From NCBI RefSeq assembly GCF_006715225.1, contig NZ_VFMU01000001.1:2542001-2606000 (forward strand): 64,000 bases of DNA. Reading direction: 5' to 3'. Source of the DNA: Arthrobacter sp. SLBN-112. Its GTDB lineage: Bacteria; Actinomycetota; Actinomycetes; Actinomycetales; Micrococcaceae. The notes beneath the pieces are model-generated. The model was not told the origin of the DNA. It saw nothing but the letters and a program-made list of their open reading frames with translations, and ran no database searches. Positions 32,523-41,823 of this stretch are shown one piece after another (position 1 is the first letter of the stretch; every line of letters begins with the position of its first letter). Made by a program: the position numbers and the translations under genes.

Positions 32523-32690
32523 CTGGAAACGCGGCCCGTGGAAAGTGCCGGGAATGGGGACAACCGGGACGACTGCGGCGTCCCCGGGCTGGGTGCCGCG
32601 CGCCAATCCGCCGCCAGCACGAGGGCATGCCGGATGACCTTGTTCGTCACAATGCTGTCCACGGCGGCCCCCCGGTTCCTAGACTTGGCG

Positions 32691-32807
32691 CAGGTCATGA
32701 GCGCCAGCGCCAAGCCCCGGCCCGCTGGCCGGCAACCCTCCATCCGCGGTGGGGTGCCCCGGGTGAGGACCTGGCTGTCCGGCACCAGCCGGAAGCAAGC
32801 GCGGCCC
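32691..32807 (+). ncRNA. SAM-IV riboswitch upstream of metY
   Basis: Contains the conserved core GGTCATGAGCGCCAGC, GGCCGGCAACCCTCC, GCGGTGGGGTGCCCCGGGTG and GACCTG closing the first stem (32691-32696 with 32768-32773), then a small hairpin and the GCAAGCGCGG tail that forms the SAM-IV pseudoknot. S-adenosylmethionine binding should switch off metY. A TAGACT -10 candidate is at 32680-32685. Confidence 0.9.
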
Positions 32808-32850
32808 GTACTGCTCCACGCATGCCGGGCCCATGTCAAAGGAGATTTGG

Positions 32851-34173
32851 ATGTCCAACGGATGGTCCTTCGAAACCCGCCAGATCCATGCAGGCCAGGA
32901 AGTGGACACTGCCACTGGAGCCCGTGCCCTGCCCATCTACCAGACCACGTCCTTCGTGTTCCCCAGCGCCGAAAGCGCGGCCAACCGCTTTGCTCTTGCT
33001 GAACTTGCGCCCATCTACACCCGGATCGGCAACCCCACCCAGGACGCCGTCGAACAGCGGATCGCCAGCCTTGAGGGAGGCCTGGCCGCTCTGCTGCTCA
33101 GCTCCGGGCAGGCAGCGGAAACCTTCGCGGTCCTGAACATCGCGGAGGCCGGGGACCACATTGTGGCCAGCCCCAGCCTCTATGGCGGAACGTACAACCT
33201 GTTCGCCCACACCCTGAAGAAGTTCGGCATTTCGGTCACCTTCGTGGACGATCCGGACAACCTGGACCAGTGGCGCGCCGCAGTCCAGCCGAACACCAAG
33301 CTCTTCTTCGGCGAAGTGGTGTCCAATCCCCGTCAGGACGTCCTGGATATCGAGGACATCTCCCAGGTGGCCCACCAGGCTGGCGTGCCACTGATCGTGG
33401 ACAACACCCTGTCCACTCCGTACCTGATCCGTCCGCTGGAGTGGGGCGCTGACATCGTGATCCACTCGGCCACCAAATACCTGGGCGGCCATGGCACGGC
33501 GATTGCCGGCGTCATTGTCGATTCCGGGAAATTCGACTTCAGCAAGGATCCTGAACGGTTCCCCGGCTTCAACACCCCGGACCCCACGTACAACGGCCTG
33601 GTCTACGCACGCGACCTCGGCGCCGATGGTGCGCTGGGAGCCAACCTGTCCTACATCCTCAAAGCCCGCGTCCAGCTGCTGCGCGACCTCGGCTCGGCCG
33701 TGTCCCCGTTCAACGCCTTCCTGATCTCCCAGGGCCTGGAGACGCTGAGCCTGCGGGTGGAGCGTCACGTTGCCAACGCCACGGAAGTGGCGCGCTGGCT
33801 GGAAGGAAGGGACGACGTCGAGTCCGTCGCCTACGCGGGGCTGCCCTCCAGCCCCTGGTACGAACGTGGCCGCAAGTACGGGCCCAAGGGGACGGGCGCC
33901 GTCGTGGCTTTCAACCTGGCCGGCGGAGCCGAGGCGGGCAAGCGCTTCGTCGACGCCCTGGAACTGCACTCCCATGTGGCCAACATCGGCGACGTCCGCT
34001 CCCTGGTCATCCACCCGGCGTCCACCACCCACAGCCAGCTTTCACCGGAGCAGCAGGCAGTGGCAGGGGTAACCCCGGGACTGGTCCGGCTGTCCGTTGG
34101 CCTGGAACACATCGATGACATCCTGGCCGACCTGGAAGCAGGGTTCCGCGCAGCCAAGGGCGCCGCGGCCTGA
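32851..34173 (+). CDS. metY: O-acetylhomoserine sulfhydrylase
   Basis: 440 residues, PLP enzyme that makes homocysteine from O-acetylhomoserine and sulfide. PLP Lys209 lies in HSATKYLGGHGTAIAGV; the TRIGNPTQDAVEQRIASLEGG and SSGQAAE segments are typical. ATG 32851 has AAAGGAG 7 bases upstream, and an in-frame ATG 18 bases earlier is less likely. A SAM-IV riboswitch leads the transcript. It works directly after metX in the pathway. Confidence 0.95.
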   Translation: MSNGWSFETRQIHAGQEVDTATGARALPIYQTTSFVFPSAESAANRFALAELAPIYTRIGNPTQDAVEQRIASLEGGLAALLLSSGQAAETFAVLNIAEAGDHIVASPSLYGGTYNLFAHTLKKFGISVTFVDDPDNLDQWRAAVQPNTKLFFGEVVSNPRQDVLDIEDISQVAHQAGVPLIVDNTLSTPYLIRPLEWGADIVIHSATKYLGGHGTAIAGVIVDSGKFDFSKDPERFPGFNTPDPTYNGLVYARDLGADGALGANLSYILKARVQLLRDLGSAVSPFNAFLISQGLETLSLRVERHVANATEVARWLEGRDDVESVAYAGLPSSPWYERGRKYGPKGTGAVVAFNLAGGAEAGKRFVDALELHSHVANIGDVRSLVIHPASTTHSQLSPEQQAVAGVTPGLVRLSVGLEHIDDILADLEAGFRAAKGAAA

Positions 34174-34237
34174 GGTTGGAGCCGGGGCTGCAGTGAGTGC
34201 CGCCGGCAAGCCGGGAAAGTCACAACCAGTCACACTC

Positions 34238-34268
34238 TTGGCTTGGAACGGGTGGTGTTTCGTACACT
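34238..34268 (+). promoter_or_regulatory. metX promoter candidate
   Basis: TTGGCT (34238-34243) and TACACT (34263-34268) with a 19-nt spacer, ending 4 bases before the SAM-IV riboswitch, so the transcript would begin at or just before the riboswitch. Confidence 0.5.
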
Positions 34269-34272
34269 CGAA

Positions 34273-34388
34273 CCAGGTCATGAGTGCCAGTGACAGCCCC
34301 GGCTTGCTGGCCGGCAACCCTCCATCCGCGGTGGGGTGCCCCGGGTGAGGACCTGGCCTGCCGGTCAAATGACGGCGGGCAAGCGCGT
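34273..34388 (+). ncRNA. SAM-IV riboswitch upstream of metX
   Basis: Second copy of the element. The first stem CCAGGTC/GACCTGG is perfect (34273-34279 with 34350-34356); the core GGCTTGCTGGCCGGCAACCC and GGTGGGGTGCCCCGGGTG is conserved, followed by a GCCGG...CCGGC-type hairpin and GCAAGCGCG. It ends just before the metX ribosome site, so SAM could block translation. Confidence 0.92.
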
Positions 34389-34403
34389 AGAAGAGGTCTT
34401 GCC

Positions 34404-35519
34404 ATGACGGTTACCGTCGCCCGAACCACCATCCCCGAACACGGAATCGTCCGCTATGCCTCCATCGGGGGACTGGAACTTGAAGCCGGCGGCTACCTCC
34501 CGGACGTCACGCTGGCCTACGAAACCTGGGGCACGCTCAATGCGGACGGCAGCAACGCCGTCCTGATCGAGCATGCCCTGACCGGAAGCACCCACGTGAC
34601 CCGTGGCGACACCGACGAAGAAGGCTGGTGGGAGCAGCTGGCCGGTCCCGGCGCGCCCGTGGACACGGACAAGTTCTTCGTGGTGTCCATCAACATAGTT
34701 GGCGGCTGCTACGGATCAACGGGCCCGTCGTCGGCCGCCCCGGACGGAGCGCCCTGGGGCTCCCGTTTTCCGCTCGTCACGCTGCGGGACAGCACCGTGG
34801 CGGAGGCCCGGCTGGCAGACCAGTTGGGCATCAAGAGCTGGTTCGCCGTCCTGGGCGGCTCCATGGGCGGCGCCCGTGCCCTGGAGTGGGCTGTGACGTA
34901 CCCGGAGAGGGTGCAGCGGTGCGCCGTCATTGCCGTGGGAGCCGCAAGCACGGCCGAGCAGATCGCCTTTGCGCAGGCCCAGACGCTGGCCATCCGGCAG
35001 GATCCGAATTTCAACGGCGGCGACTACTACGGCGGTCCCAGCCCCGAAGAAGGGCTGGCCCTTGCCCGGCGCATCGCCCACATCACGTACCGCTCCGCAG
35101 CCGAGCTGGAGGGCCGCTTCGGCCGGTCCCCGCAGGCGCCCGAGTCGCCCCTTAAGGGTGAGGTCCTGGCCGCCCGGGGCCGCTACCAGGTGGAAAGCTA
35201 CCTTGACCACCAGGGCAACAAGCTCGTGCAGCGCTTCGACGCGAACAGCTACATTGCCCTGACCGAAGCGCTGATGAGCCATGACATCTGCCGGGGCCGG
35301 GGGACCCTCGCCGAGACGTTGGCCGGGTCAACCGCACGCTTCCTCGTGGCCGCCGTCGACTCCGACCGGCTCTATTTCCCGTCCCAATCCCGTGAGCTGG
35401 CCCAGGCCCTGCCCGGGGACGTGGACGTGCACGTCATCCAGGCGCCGATCGGGCACGACGGGTTCCTGACCGAGATCGGTCAGCTGGGCAGCCAGTTGAG
35501 GGGCAGCTTCCTGGCCTAA
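34404..35519 (+). CDS. metX: Homoserine O-acetyltransferase
   Basis: 371 residues, alpha/beta hydrolase fold. It acetylates homoserine with acetyl-CoA, the first committed step of methionine synthesis here. The nucleophile Ser153 is in GGSMGGARALEW and His351 in GHDGFL; LTGSTHV and SSAAPDGAPWGSRFP are family signatures. ATG 34404 is preceded by GAAGAGG. metY and metX are each controlled by their own SAM-IV riboswitch. Confidence 0.95.
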   Translation: MTVTVARTTIPEHGIVRYASIGGLELEAGGYLPDVTLAYETWGTLNADGSNAVLIEHALTGSTHVTRGDTDEEGWWEQLAGPGAPVDTDKFFVVSINIVGGCYGSTGPSSAAPDGAPWGSRFPLVTLRDSTVAEARLADQLGIKSWFAVLGGSMGGARALEWAVTYPERVQRCAVIAVGAASTAEQIAFAQAQTLAIRQDPNFNGGDYYGGPSPEEGLALARRIAHITYRSAAELEGRFGRSPQAPESPLKGEVLAARGRYQVESYLDHQGNKLVQRFDANSYIALTEALMSHDICRGRGTLAETLAGSTARFLVAAVDSDRLYFPSQSRELAQALPGDVDVHVIQAPIGHDGFLTEIGQLGSQLRGSFLA

Positions 35520-35682
35520 GGCCCCCATGTGCATTCCTGCAGATGCCTTCTGCACTAATCGGCGTTGAGGTTGCACCGCAGGCAGACCATACTCAATCAA
35601 ATCCGGCGTTCGTGGTGTGCATCACACACGACTGCCATTGACTGGTCCCAGTGGTGTCGACGACGACGCCGAAGGAGTTCGC

Positions 35683-37065
35683 ATGAGTACGGAAAGCTCC
35701 GCCGCAAGGCGTACAGAGGAAACCGACGTCAAGGCTTCAGGCCTCAAGAAGGTGGTGACGGCCTCCATGGCCGGAACCGTCGTGGAGTGGTACGAGTTCT
35801 TCCTCTACGCATCCGCCGCCACACTGGTGTTCGGGAAGGCCTTCTTCCCCAACGCCGGGACGGAACTGGACGGCATCATCGCCGCCTTCCTCACCTATGC
35901 GGTCGGCTTCGTGGCCCGCCCCATCGGCGGGATCGTCTTCGGCCACTTCGGCGACAAGTTTGGCCGGAAGAAGCTGCTGCAGCTGAGCATCATCCTGGTG
36001 GGCGTCTCCACCTTCCTGATGGGCTGCCTGCCCACCTTCCAGCAGATCGGCTATTGGGCTCCAGCCCTGCTGGTGGTGCTGCGTTTTGCCCAGGGCTTTG
36101 CCGTCGGCGGGGAATGGGGCGGCGCCGTCCTCCTCGTGGCAGAGCACAGCCCCAGCAAGTCCCGCGGGTTCTGGGCCAGCTGGCCGCAGTCTGCAGTGCC
36201 GCTGGGAAACCTGCTGGCCACGGCCGTGCTGTTCATCCTGTCCTCCACACTGACCCAGGACGCCTTCCTTGGGTGGGGCTGGCGAGTGGCGTTCTGGCTG
36301 TCCGCGGTGATCGTCCTGATCGGCTACTACATCCGGACCAAGGTCAACGACGCCCCCATCTTCCTGGAGGCCCGCAAAGAGGTCGAAGCCGGCCACAAGG
36401 GCTACGGTGTCGCCGAAGTGTTCCGGCGGTATCCCCGCGGTGTCTTCACCGCCATGGGCCTGCGCTTCGCGGAAAACATCCTGTACTACCTGGTGGTCAC
36501 GTTCTCCATCACCTACCTGAAGACCGTGGTGCAGGCCGACACCACCCGCATCCTGCTCCTGCTGCTCCTGGCCCACGCCGTTCACTTCGCGGTGGTGCCC
36601 ATGGTCGGCAAGCTGTCGGACCGGTTTGGCCGTAAACCCGTTTACATGGCCGGCGCCATCATGGGTGCCACCTGGGGCTTCTTCGCCTTCCCCATGATGG
36701 ATACCAAGAACGATGCCATCATCCTTGCCGCCATCATGATCGGGTTAGTGTTCCACGCCTTCATGTACGCAGGGCAGCCTGCCATCATGGCGGAAATGTT
36801 CCCCACCCGGATGCGCTACTCCGGCGTGTCCCTCGGCTACCAGGTGACCTCGATCGTGGCAGGTTCACTGGCTCCGATCATCGCCGCCTCGCTCCTGGGC
36901 ACCTACAAGTCCTCCGTCCCCGTGGCTGTCTACCTGCTGATCGCCTGCGTCATTACCGCCGTCGCGGTCTTCTTCCTGAAGGAAACCCGCGGCATCTCGC
37001 TGCACGACGTGGACGCCGCGGATGCCCAGGGCACCGCCGACCTCCTTGCCGCCAACAAGAAGTAG
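35683..37065 (+). CDS. MFS transporter, metabolite:H+ symporter (MHS) family
   Basis: 460 residues, 12 membrane segments, GAAGGAG before ATG 35683. VVEWYEFFLYASAATLVF and GHFGDKFGRKKLL are the MHS (ShiA/ProP/KgtP) signatures; the second RxGRK loop is SDRFGRKPVY. The substrate is probably an organic acid or aromatic compound and is not predictable further. A GTGTG-CAT-CACAC dyad (35615-35627) lies in the leader. The alcohol dehydrogenase follows after 9 bases. Confidence 0.9.
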   Translation: MSTESSAARRTEETDVKASGLKKVVTASMAGTVVEWYEFFLYASAATLVFGKAFFPNAGTELDGIIAAFLTYAVGFVARPIGGIVFGHFGDKFGRKKLLQLSIILVGVSTFLMGCLPTFQQIGYWAPALLVVLRFAQGFAVGGEWGGAVLLVAEHSPSKSRGFWASWPQSAVPLGNLLATAVLFILSSTLTQDAFLGWGWRVAFWLSAVIVLIGYYIRTKVNDAPIFLEARKEVEAGHKGYGVAEVFRRYPRGVFTAMGLRFAENILYYLVVTFSITYLKTVVQADTTRILLLLLLAHAVHFAVVPMVGKLSDRFGRKPVYMAGAIMGATWGFFAFPMMDTKNDAIILAAIMIGLVFHAFMYAGQPAIMAEMFPTRMRYSGVSLGYQVTSIVAGSLAPIIAASLLGTYKSSVPVAVYLLIACVITAVAVFFLKETRGISLHDVDAADAQGTADLLAANKK

Positions 37066-37074
37066 CAGGTTCCC

Positions 37075-38217
37075 ATGAAAGCCGCCGTCCTGTACTCCAC
37101 CGTTCCGGCCCCCACTCCGGGGGCCGGACCCGGGAAGCGGACCTACTCCGAGGCCGGCCCGCTGCTGGTGCAGGAACTGGAGCAGCCGGAACCCCGCGCC
37201 GGTGAGCTTGGTGTTGCCATCACCTACTCCAGCCTGTGCCATTCGGACCTCTCGGTGGTGGACGGTTCCCGCGTCCGGCCGCTTCCCATGGCCCTGGGCC
37301 ACGAGGCCGTGGGGCGGGTGGTGTCCGTGGGTGCCGGTGTGTCCGACGTGTCGGTGGGCGACCACGCGGTGCTGGTCTTCGTGCCGAGCTGCGGGAAGTG
37401 CCGGGCCTGCCTGTCCGGCCGGCCGGCCCTGTGCCACCGCGCAGCGGAGGTCAACGGCTCCGGAGACCTGCTGCACGGTCCGGCGCTGCTGCGGACGCCG
37501 GCGGGGGAGCGCATCAACCACCACCTGGGCGTCTCGGCCTTTGCCGACTTTGCGGTGGTTGCCAGGGAATCGGTGGTGGTGATTGACGACGACGTCCCGG
37601 ACACGGTTGCCGCGATGTTTGGTTGCGCCGTGCTCACCGGAATGGGCGCCGTCCTGAACACCGCCGGCGTCAGTCCCGGCCAGTCCGTGGCAGTGTTCGG
37701 GCTCGGAGCGGTGGGCCTGTCCGCCGTCATGGCAGCGCGCCTCGCGGGGGCAGCCAGCGTGATTGCAATTGATCCAAACCAGGGCAAGCACCGGCTGGCC
37801 CGCGACGCCGGGGCCACGTCGGTGGGGACCCCGGAGGACGCGGCCCGGCTGATTGCGGAAGCCTCCGGTGACGGGGTGGACGTTGCCATCGAGGCGGTGG
37901 GCTCGGCGGGCGTCATTGCCTCCTGCCTGGAGCAGGTTACCCGGGGAGGCGCCGTGGTCTCGGTGGGCCTGCCCCACCCGTCCGCCCAGTTGACGGTACC
38001 GGCCCTGCAGTTTGCCGGGGCGGGAAAACGGCTGCTGGGCTCCTACATGGGGGATGCCGTGCCCTCCCGCGACATCCCGAAATACCTGGGATTCTGGCGG
38101 GAGGGCAGGCTGCCCGTTGAGTTGCTGCATACTGACACGCGGCCACTGAGCGAGATCAATGAGGGCCTTGATGCACTGGCTTCCGGGCAGGTGGTGCGGC
38201 GGCTCTTCCAGGCCTGA
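37075..38217 (+). CDS. Zinc-dependent alcohol dehydrogenase (MDR family)
   Basis: 380 residues. Catalytic zinc ligands lie in SLCHSDLSV and GHEAVGRV; the structural zinc lobe is CGKCRACLSGRPALC; the nucleotide site is VFGLGAVGLSAVMAA. The insert between structural zinc and catalytic region resembles class III / aryl-alcohol dehydrogenases. It probably shares an operon with the transporter and may oxidise an imported alcohol or a product of it. The gene ends 3 bases before the converging LysR gene. Confidence 0.9.
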   Translation: MKAAVLYSTVPAPTPGAGPGKRTYSEAGPLLVQELEQPEPRAGELGVAITYSSLCHSDLSVVDGSRVRPLPMALGHEAVGRVVSVGAGVSDVSVGDHAVLVFVPSCGKCRACLSGRPALCHRAAEVNGSGDLLHGPALLRTPAGERINHHLGVSAFADFAVVARESVVVIDDDVPDTVAAMFGCAVLTGMGAVLNTAGVSPGQSVAVFGLGAVGLSAVMAARLAGAASVIAIDPNQGKHRLARDAGATSVGTPEDAARLIAEASGDGVDVAIEAVGSAGVIASCLEQVTRGGAVVSVGLPHPSAQLTVPALQFAGAGKRLLGSYMGDAVPSRDIPKYLGFWREGRLPVELLHTDTRPLSEINEGLDALASGQVVRRLFQA

Positions 38218-38220
38218 GGC

Positions 38221-39129
38221 CTAACCTGCCAGCAGTCCGGCGCGCTCTTTCATCTCCTCTTTGAGGGCCGCAATCACGGCCTGCACCGGGGCCGAGCGGA
38301 GCGATTCCGGGCGGGCAACGGCCCAGATGGGGAGCTGCCGCTCGAAGTCGGCGGGCAGGACGGGAACGAAATTGTCGGATTCCGCCACCATGAAGTTGGG
38401 CAGCAGGCCAATGCCCGCCCCCCGCCGTACCGCCTCCACCTGGGCGAACACACTGGTGGCCTGGAAGCTTGTCCTGGGCACGGGAAGCTCCGATGACCAG
38501 CGCGGCCCCAGCTCCGCTACCTGGAGTGCGGACTCCACGTACGAGACAAACCCGTGCTGCCCCACGTCGTCGAGCCTTTCCGGCAGGCCATGCCGGGCGG
38601 CGTAGGCGGAACTGGCGTAAAGGCGCAGGTAGTAGTTGCTCAGGAAGATGGTCTGCGCGCTGGTGACGTCAGCCCGGCCCACCACGATCTCCAGGTCCAC
38701 TCCTGAACGGTTCTGGCTGACTTTCCGGGTGGCGCTGAGCACCTCAACGTTCAGCTGCGGGTTCTGCTGCTGGAGCCGCACCAGTGACGGGGCCACGAAT
38801 ACCGCCCCGACACCGTCCGAGGTGGCCACACGGACCAGGCCGGCAAGGGCGCTTTGGTCCTGGTTGATCACGCCCGACAGCGAGCCCAGCGTGGCCTCGA
38901 TGGTCTCTGCCGCCTCCACCGCTGCGGCACCAAGCTGCGTCAGTTCCCAGCCATGCGGGCTGCGCTCCAGGGTGCGGCCGCCCAGCTGTTTGTCCAGGGC
39001 GAGGATGCGGCGGGAAATGGTGGTGTGGGTTGTCCCCAGTGTTTCCGCCACGGCGTTGAAGCGGCCAAGTCGTGCAACCGTCAGCAGGATGAGCAGGTCG
39101 TCGGGGCTGGGCAACCGTCTCAGGTCCAC
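38221..39129 (-). CDS. LysR-family regulator of the valine-catabolism genes
   Basis: 302 residues from GTG 39129, which has GGAAGGACC upstream on the minus strand; an earlier ATG (39252) would run into the mmsB leader and adds non-homologous residues. HTH: RFNAVAETLGTTHTTISRRILALDKQLG. It is divergent from mmsB-mmsA and probably controls them. A symmetrical dyad lies between the two start sites (39146-39163). Confidence 0.85.
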   Translation of the reverse strand: MDLRRLPSPDDLLILLTVARLGRFNAVAETLGTTHTTISRRILALDKQLGGRTLERSPHGWELTQLGAAAVEAAETIEATLGSLSGVINQDQSALAGLVRVATSDGVGAVFVAPSLVRLQQQNPQLNVEVLSATRKVSQNRSGVDLEIVVGRADVTSAQTIFLSNYYLRLYASSAYAARHGLPERLDDVGQHGFVSYVESALQVAELGPRWSSELPVPRTSFQATSVFAQVEAVRRGAGIGLLPNFMVAESDNFVPVLPADFERQLPIWAVARPESLRSAPVQAVIAALKEEMKERAGLLAG

Positions 39130-39145
39130 GCCGGTCCTTCCATAG

Positions 39146-39163
39146 ATGTGCAGCAATGCACAT
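39146..39163. promoter_or_regulatory. ATGTGCA-4-TGCACAT dyad, likely LysR operator
   Basis: A perfect 7-bp inverted repeat with a 4-nt spacer, 17 bases before the LysR start and 102 before mmsB. The layout fits a LysR-type autoregulatory site. Confidence 0.5.
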
Positions 39164-39264
39164 GGTCTCTGTGATTTTTCCCCTTGATTGCACTCTAGCA
39201 GGATGTGATGGTTGACACAGACATGCCGGCAGCAAGGCTGGAATGAAAGCAAAGGAGCTTACGC

Positions 39265-40185
39265 ATGGCAGTTATCGGTTGGATCGGCCTGGGCAACATG
39301 GGCGGCCATATGTCCGTGAATCTGGTGAAGGCCGGGCACGACGTTCGCGGTTTCGACCTCAATCCCGCGGCGCTCGCGGCCGCTGAGGCGGGCGGCGTCA
39401 AACGGACCGCCAGCATCGCCGAAGCGGTGGACGGTGCAGACGCCGTGTTCACCATGCTGCCAAAGGGCGAACACGCCCGCGCGGTGTATCTGGGAGCGGA
39501 CGGAGTGCTGGCGCACGCGGACACCCGCACGCTGCTGATTGACTCCTCCACCATCGACGTCGCCTCGGCGCAGGAACTGCACGACGCCGCTGCTGCCGCC
39601 GGCTTCCGCTTCGTGGACGCCCCGGTGTCGGGTGGAATGAGCGGGGCCGAGGCAGGAACGCTGACGTTCATGGTGGGCGGCGAAGAGGGCGCCGTGGCGG
39701 ACGCTACGGGCTACATCGGCCCCATGGCCGCAAACATCATCCCCACGGGTGGGGCCACCACAGGGCAGGCCGCGAAGATCTGCAACAACCTGATGCTCTT
39801 CATCAACCTCGCCTCGACCGCCGAGGGCGCAGTGCTCGCCGACCGGCTGGGCCTGGACAAACAAGTATTTTGGAACATTGCCTCGGTCTCCTCGGGTGAC
39901 TCATGGGCGCTGCGGACCTGGTACCCCGTGCCCGGCGTGGTTCCCACCGCGGCCTCGAACAACGACTTCGCACCCACCTTCACCACCGAGCTGGCGAACA
40001 AGGACATTGGGCTGGCCATCAGTGCAGCCGAAGATACCGGCACACCCCTGGAGATCGGCAGGCACGTCCAGCAACTGTTCCAGCGCCTCATTGACGAAGG
40101 TGATGCGGGCAAGGACTGCTCCATGATCATCAAGCTCGTTGACGGCTCACTCGAGACCGCCCACCCGGCGCCGTCCACCAACTAG
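39265..40185 (+). CDS. mmsB: 3-hydroxyisobutyrate dehydrogenase
   Basis: 306 residues. NAD+-dependent oxidation of 3-hydroxyisobutyrate to methylmalonate semialdehyde in valine breakdown. The Rossmann motif GLGNMG at the N-terminus, FVDAPVSGGMSGAEAGTLT (substrate signature) and catalytic Lys171 in GQAAKICNN are present. mmsA follows 36 bases downstream. Confidence 0.94.
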   Translation: MAVIGWIGLGNMGGHMSVNLVKAGHDVRGFDLNPAALAAAEAGGVKRTASIAEAVDGADAVFTMLPKGEHARAVYLGADGVLAHADTRTLLIDSSTIDVASAQELHDAAAAAGFRFVDAPVSGGMSGAEAGTLTFMVGGEEGAVADATGYIGPMAANIIPTGGATTGQAAKICNNLMLFINLASTAEGAVLADRLGLDKQVFWNIASVSSGDSWALRTWYPVPGVVPTAASNNDFAPTFTTELANKDIGLAISAAEDTGTPLEIGRHVQQLFQRLIDEGDAGKDCSMIIKLVDGSLETAHPAPSTN

Positions 40186-40221
40186 CCCCGCCGCAAGCCA
40201 ACGCAGGAAAAGAGACTCCCC

Positions 40222-41706
40222 TTGGAAACCATTCCGCACTACATCAACGGCACCCGCCTCAGCGACGCAGACCGCTTCGGTCCGGTCTTCAATCCCGCCA
40301 CCGGTGAACAGGACAAACAGGTGGCGCTTGCCTCGGCGGCCCGCACGGAGGAAGCCATTGCGGCTGCCCGTGCTGCGCTCCCTGCCTGGCGGGCCACCAG
40401 CCTGGCCAGGCGCACCACTATCTTCTTCAAGGTCCGCGAGATCCTGAACCAGCGGAAGTCCGAACTTGCCGCCATCCTCACAAGCGAGCACGGCAAGGTC
40501 CTCTCAGATGCAGAGGGCGAAATTGCCCGCGGCCTGGAGAACATCGATTTCGCCACCGGCCTGTCCCACATGCTCAAGGGCGAGCGGTCCGAGCAGGTCT
40601 CCACCGGAGTCGACGTGCACTCCGTCCGCCAGCCCGTGGGCGTCGTCGCCTGCATTACGCCGTTCAACTTCCCGGCCATGGTGCCGCTGTGGATGATCGG
40701 CAGCGCGCTGGCCTGTGGCAACACCGTGCTGCTGAAGCCCAGCGAGAAGGACCCATCCGCCGCCGTCTTCATCGCCGAGGCCTTCGCCGAAGCGGGCCTG
40801 CCGGCGGGCGTGCTGAACGTGGTCCAGGGGGACAAGGAAGCCGTCGACGTCCTGCTGGAACACCCCGACGTCAAAGCGGTGAGCTTTGTCGGGTCCACGC
40901 CCATCGCCCAATCGATCTACAAGCGGGCGGCAGAACACGGCAAGCGGGTGCAGGCCCTGGGCGGCGCAAAGAACCACATGGTGGTGCTTCCCGACGCCGA
41001 CCTGGACATGGCTGCCGACGCTGCGGTTTCGGCCGCCTACGGTTCGGCCGGCGAACGGTGCATGGCCGTCAGCGTCCTGGTGGCCGTGGGCAACATCGCG
41101 GACGACCTGGTGAAGGCCATCTCCAGTCGCATGGCAGACCTGACAATCGGCCCGGGAACCGACCCCGCCTCACAGATGGGTCCCCTGATCACCGCAGAGC
41201 ACCGGGACCGCGTGGCCTCCTACATATCAGGAGCGGAAGGCGAGGGTGCCACGGTAGTTGTGGACGGGCGCTCGCAGCAGTTCGACTCAAACGGGTTCTT
41301 CATCGGCGTCAGCCTGGTGGACCACGTCAAACCGGGCATGAAAGTGTACGACGACGAGATCTTCGGCCCGGTCCTGTCCGTGGTCCGGGTGGACACCTAC
41401 GCCGACGCCGTCAAGCTGGTCAACGACAACGAGTTCGGCAACGGCACCGCCATCTTCACACGCGACGGCGGGGCGGCACGGCAGTTCGAGTTCGACGCCG
41501 AAGCAGGCATGGTGGGCGTCAACGTGCCCATTCCGGTCCCGGTGGGGACCTTCTCGTTCGGCGGCTGGAAGAACTCGCTGTTCGGCGACACCCACATGTA
41601 CGGCCCCGACAGCATCCGGTTCTACACGCGGGGCAAGGTGGTGACCACCCGCTGGCCGGATCCCTCCACCTCGGTGATTGACCTGGGCTTCCCCCAGGTG
41701 GATTAG
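40222..41706 (+). CDS. mmsA: Methylmalonate-semialdehyde dehydrogenase (CoA-acylating)
   Basis: 494 residues, starting at TTG 40222. It converts methylmalonate semialdehyde with CoA and NAD+ to propionyl-CoA. Catalytic Cys280 is in GSAGERCMAVS, and the TPFNFPAMVPLWM, GSTPIAQ and FGDTHMYGPDS segments are typical. The last codons and stop lie in the first unit of a 15-bp tandem repeat, and a strong terminator follows. Confidence 0.94.
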   Translation: METIPHYINGTRLSDADRFGPVFNPATGEQDKQVALASAARTEEAIAAARAALPAWRATSLARRTTIFFKVREILNQRKSELAAILTSEHGKVLSDAEGEIARGLENIDFATGLSHMLKGERSEQVSTGVDVHSVRQPVGVVACITPFNFPAMVPLWMIGSALACGNTVLLKPSEKDPSAAVFIAEAFAEAGLPAGVLNVVQGDKEAVDVLLEHPDVKAVSFVGSTPIAQSIYKRAAEHGKRVQALGGAKNHMVVLPDADLDMAADAAVSAAYGSAGERCMAVSVLVAVGNIADDLVKAISSRMADLTIGPGTDPASQMGPLITAEHRDRVASYISGAEGEGATVVVDGRSQQFDSNGFFIGVSLVDHVKPGMKVYDDEIFGPVLSVVRVDTYADAVKLVNDNEFGNGTAIFTRDGGAARQFEFDAEAGMVGVNVPIPVPVGTFSFGGWKNSLFGDTHMYGPDSIRFYTRGKVVTTRWPDPSTSVIDLGFPQVD

Positions 41707-41739
41707 GCACAGGTGGATTAGGCGCAGTTGGATTAAGTG
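41695..41739 (+). repeat. 3 x 15-bp tandem repeat carrying the mmsA stop codon
   Basis: Units 41695-41709, 41710-41724 and 41725-41739 share CAG(G/T)TGGATTA(G/A)G. The first unit contains the TAG stop, and the others repeat the in-frame end including a stop-like triplet. Confidence 0.9.
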
Positions 41740-41742
41740 AAA

Positions 41743-41775
41743 CAGGCCGGGGACCGGTAACCGGTCCCCGGCCTG
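41743..41775. terminator. 15-bp perfect hairpin, bidirectional terminator
   Basis: Arms 41743-41757 and 41761-41775 with a 3-nt TAA loop, between mmsA and the converging SHOCT gene. CCTGTTT follows on the plus strand. Confidence 0.8.
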
Positions 41776-41823
41776 CCTGTTTAGTGAATCTGCCTCTTCA
41801 GTTCGGCAGCCTCAGTGGATTGG

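Noticed and set aside
35615..35627. Crp/GlxR-type site in the MHS transporter leader
   Set aside because: The GTGTG/CACAC arms are 3 nt apart, not the 6 nt that Crp-family sites need; left as an unassigned dyad.
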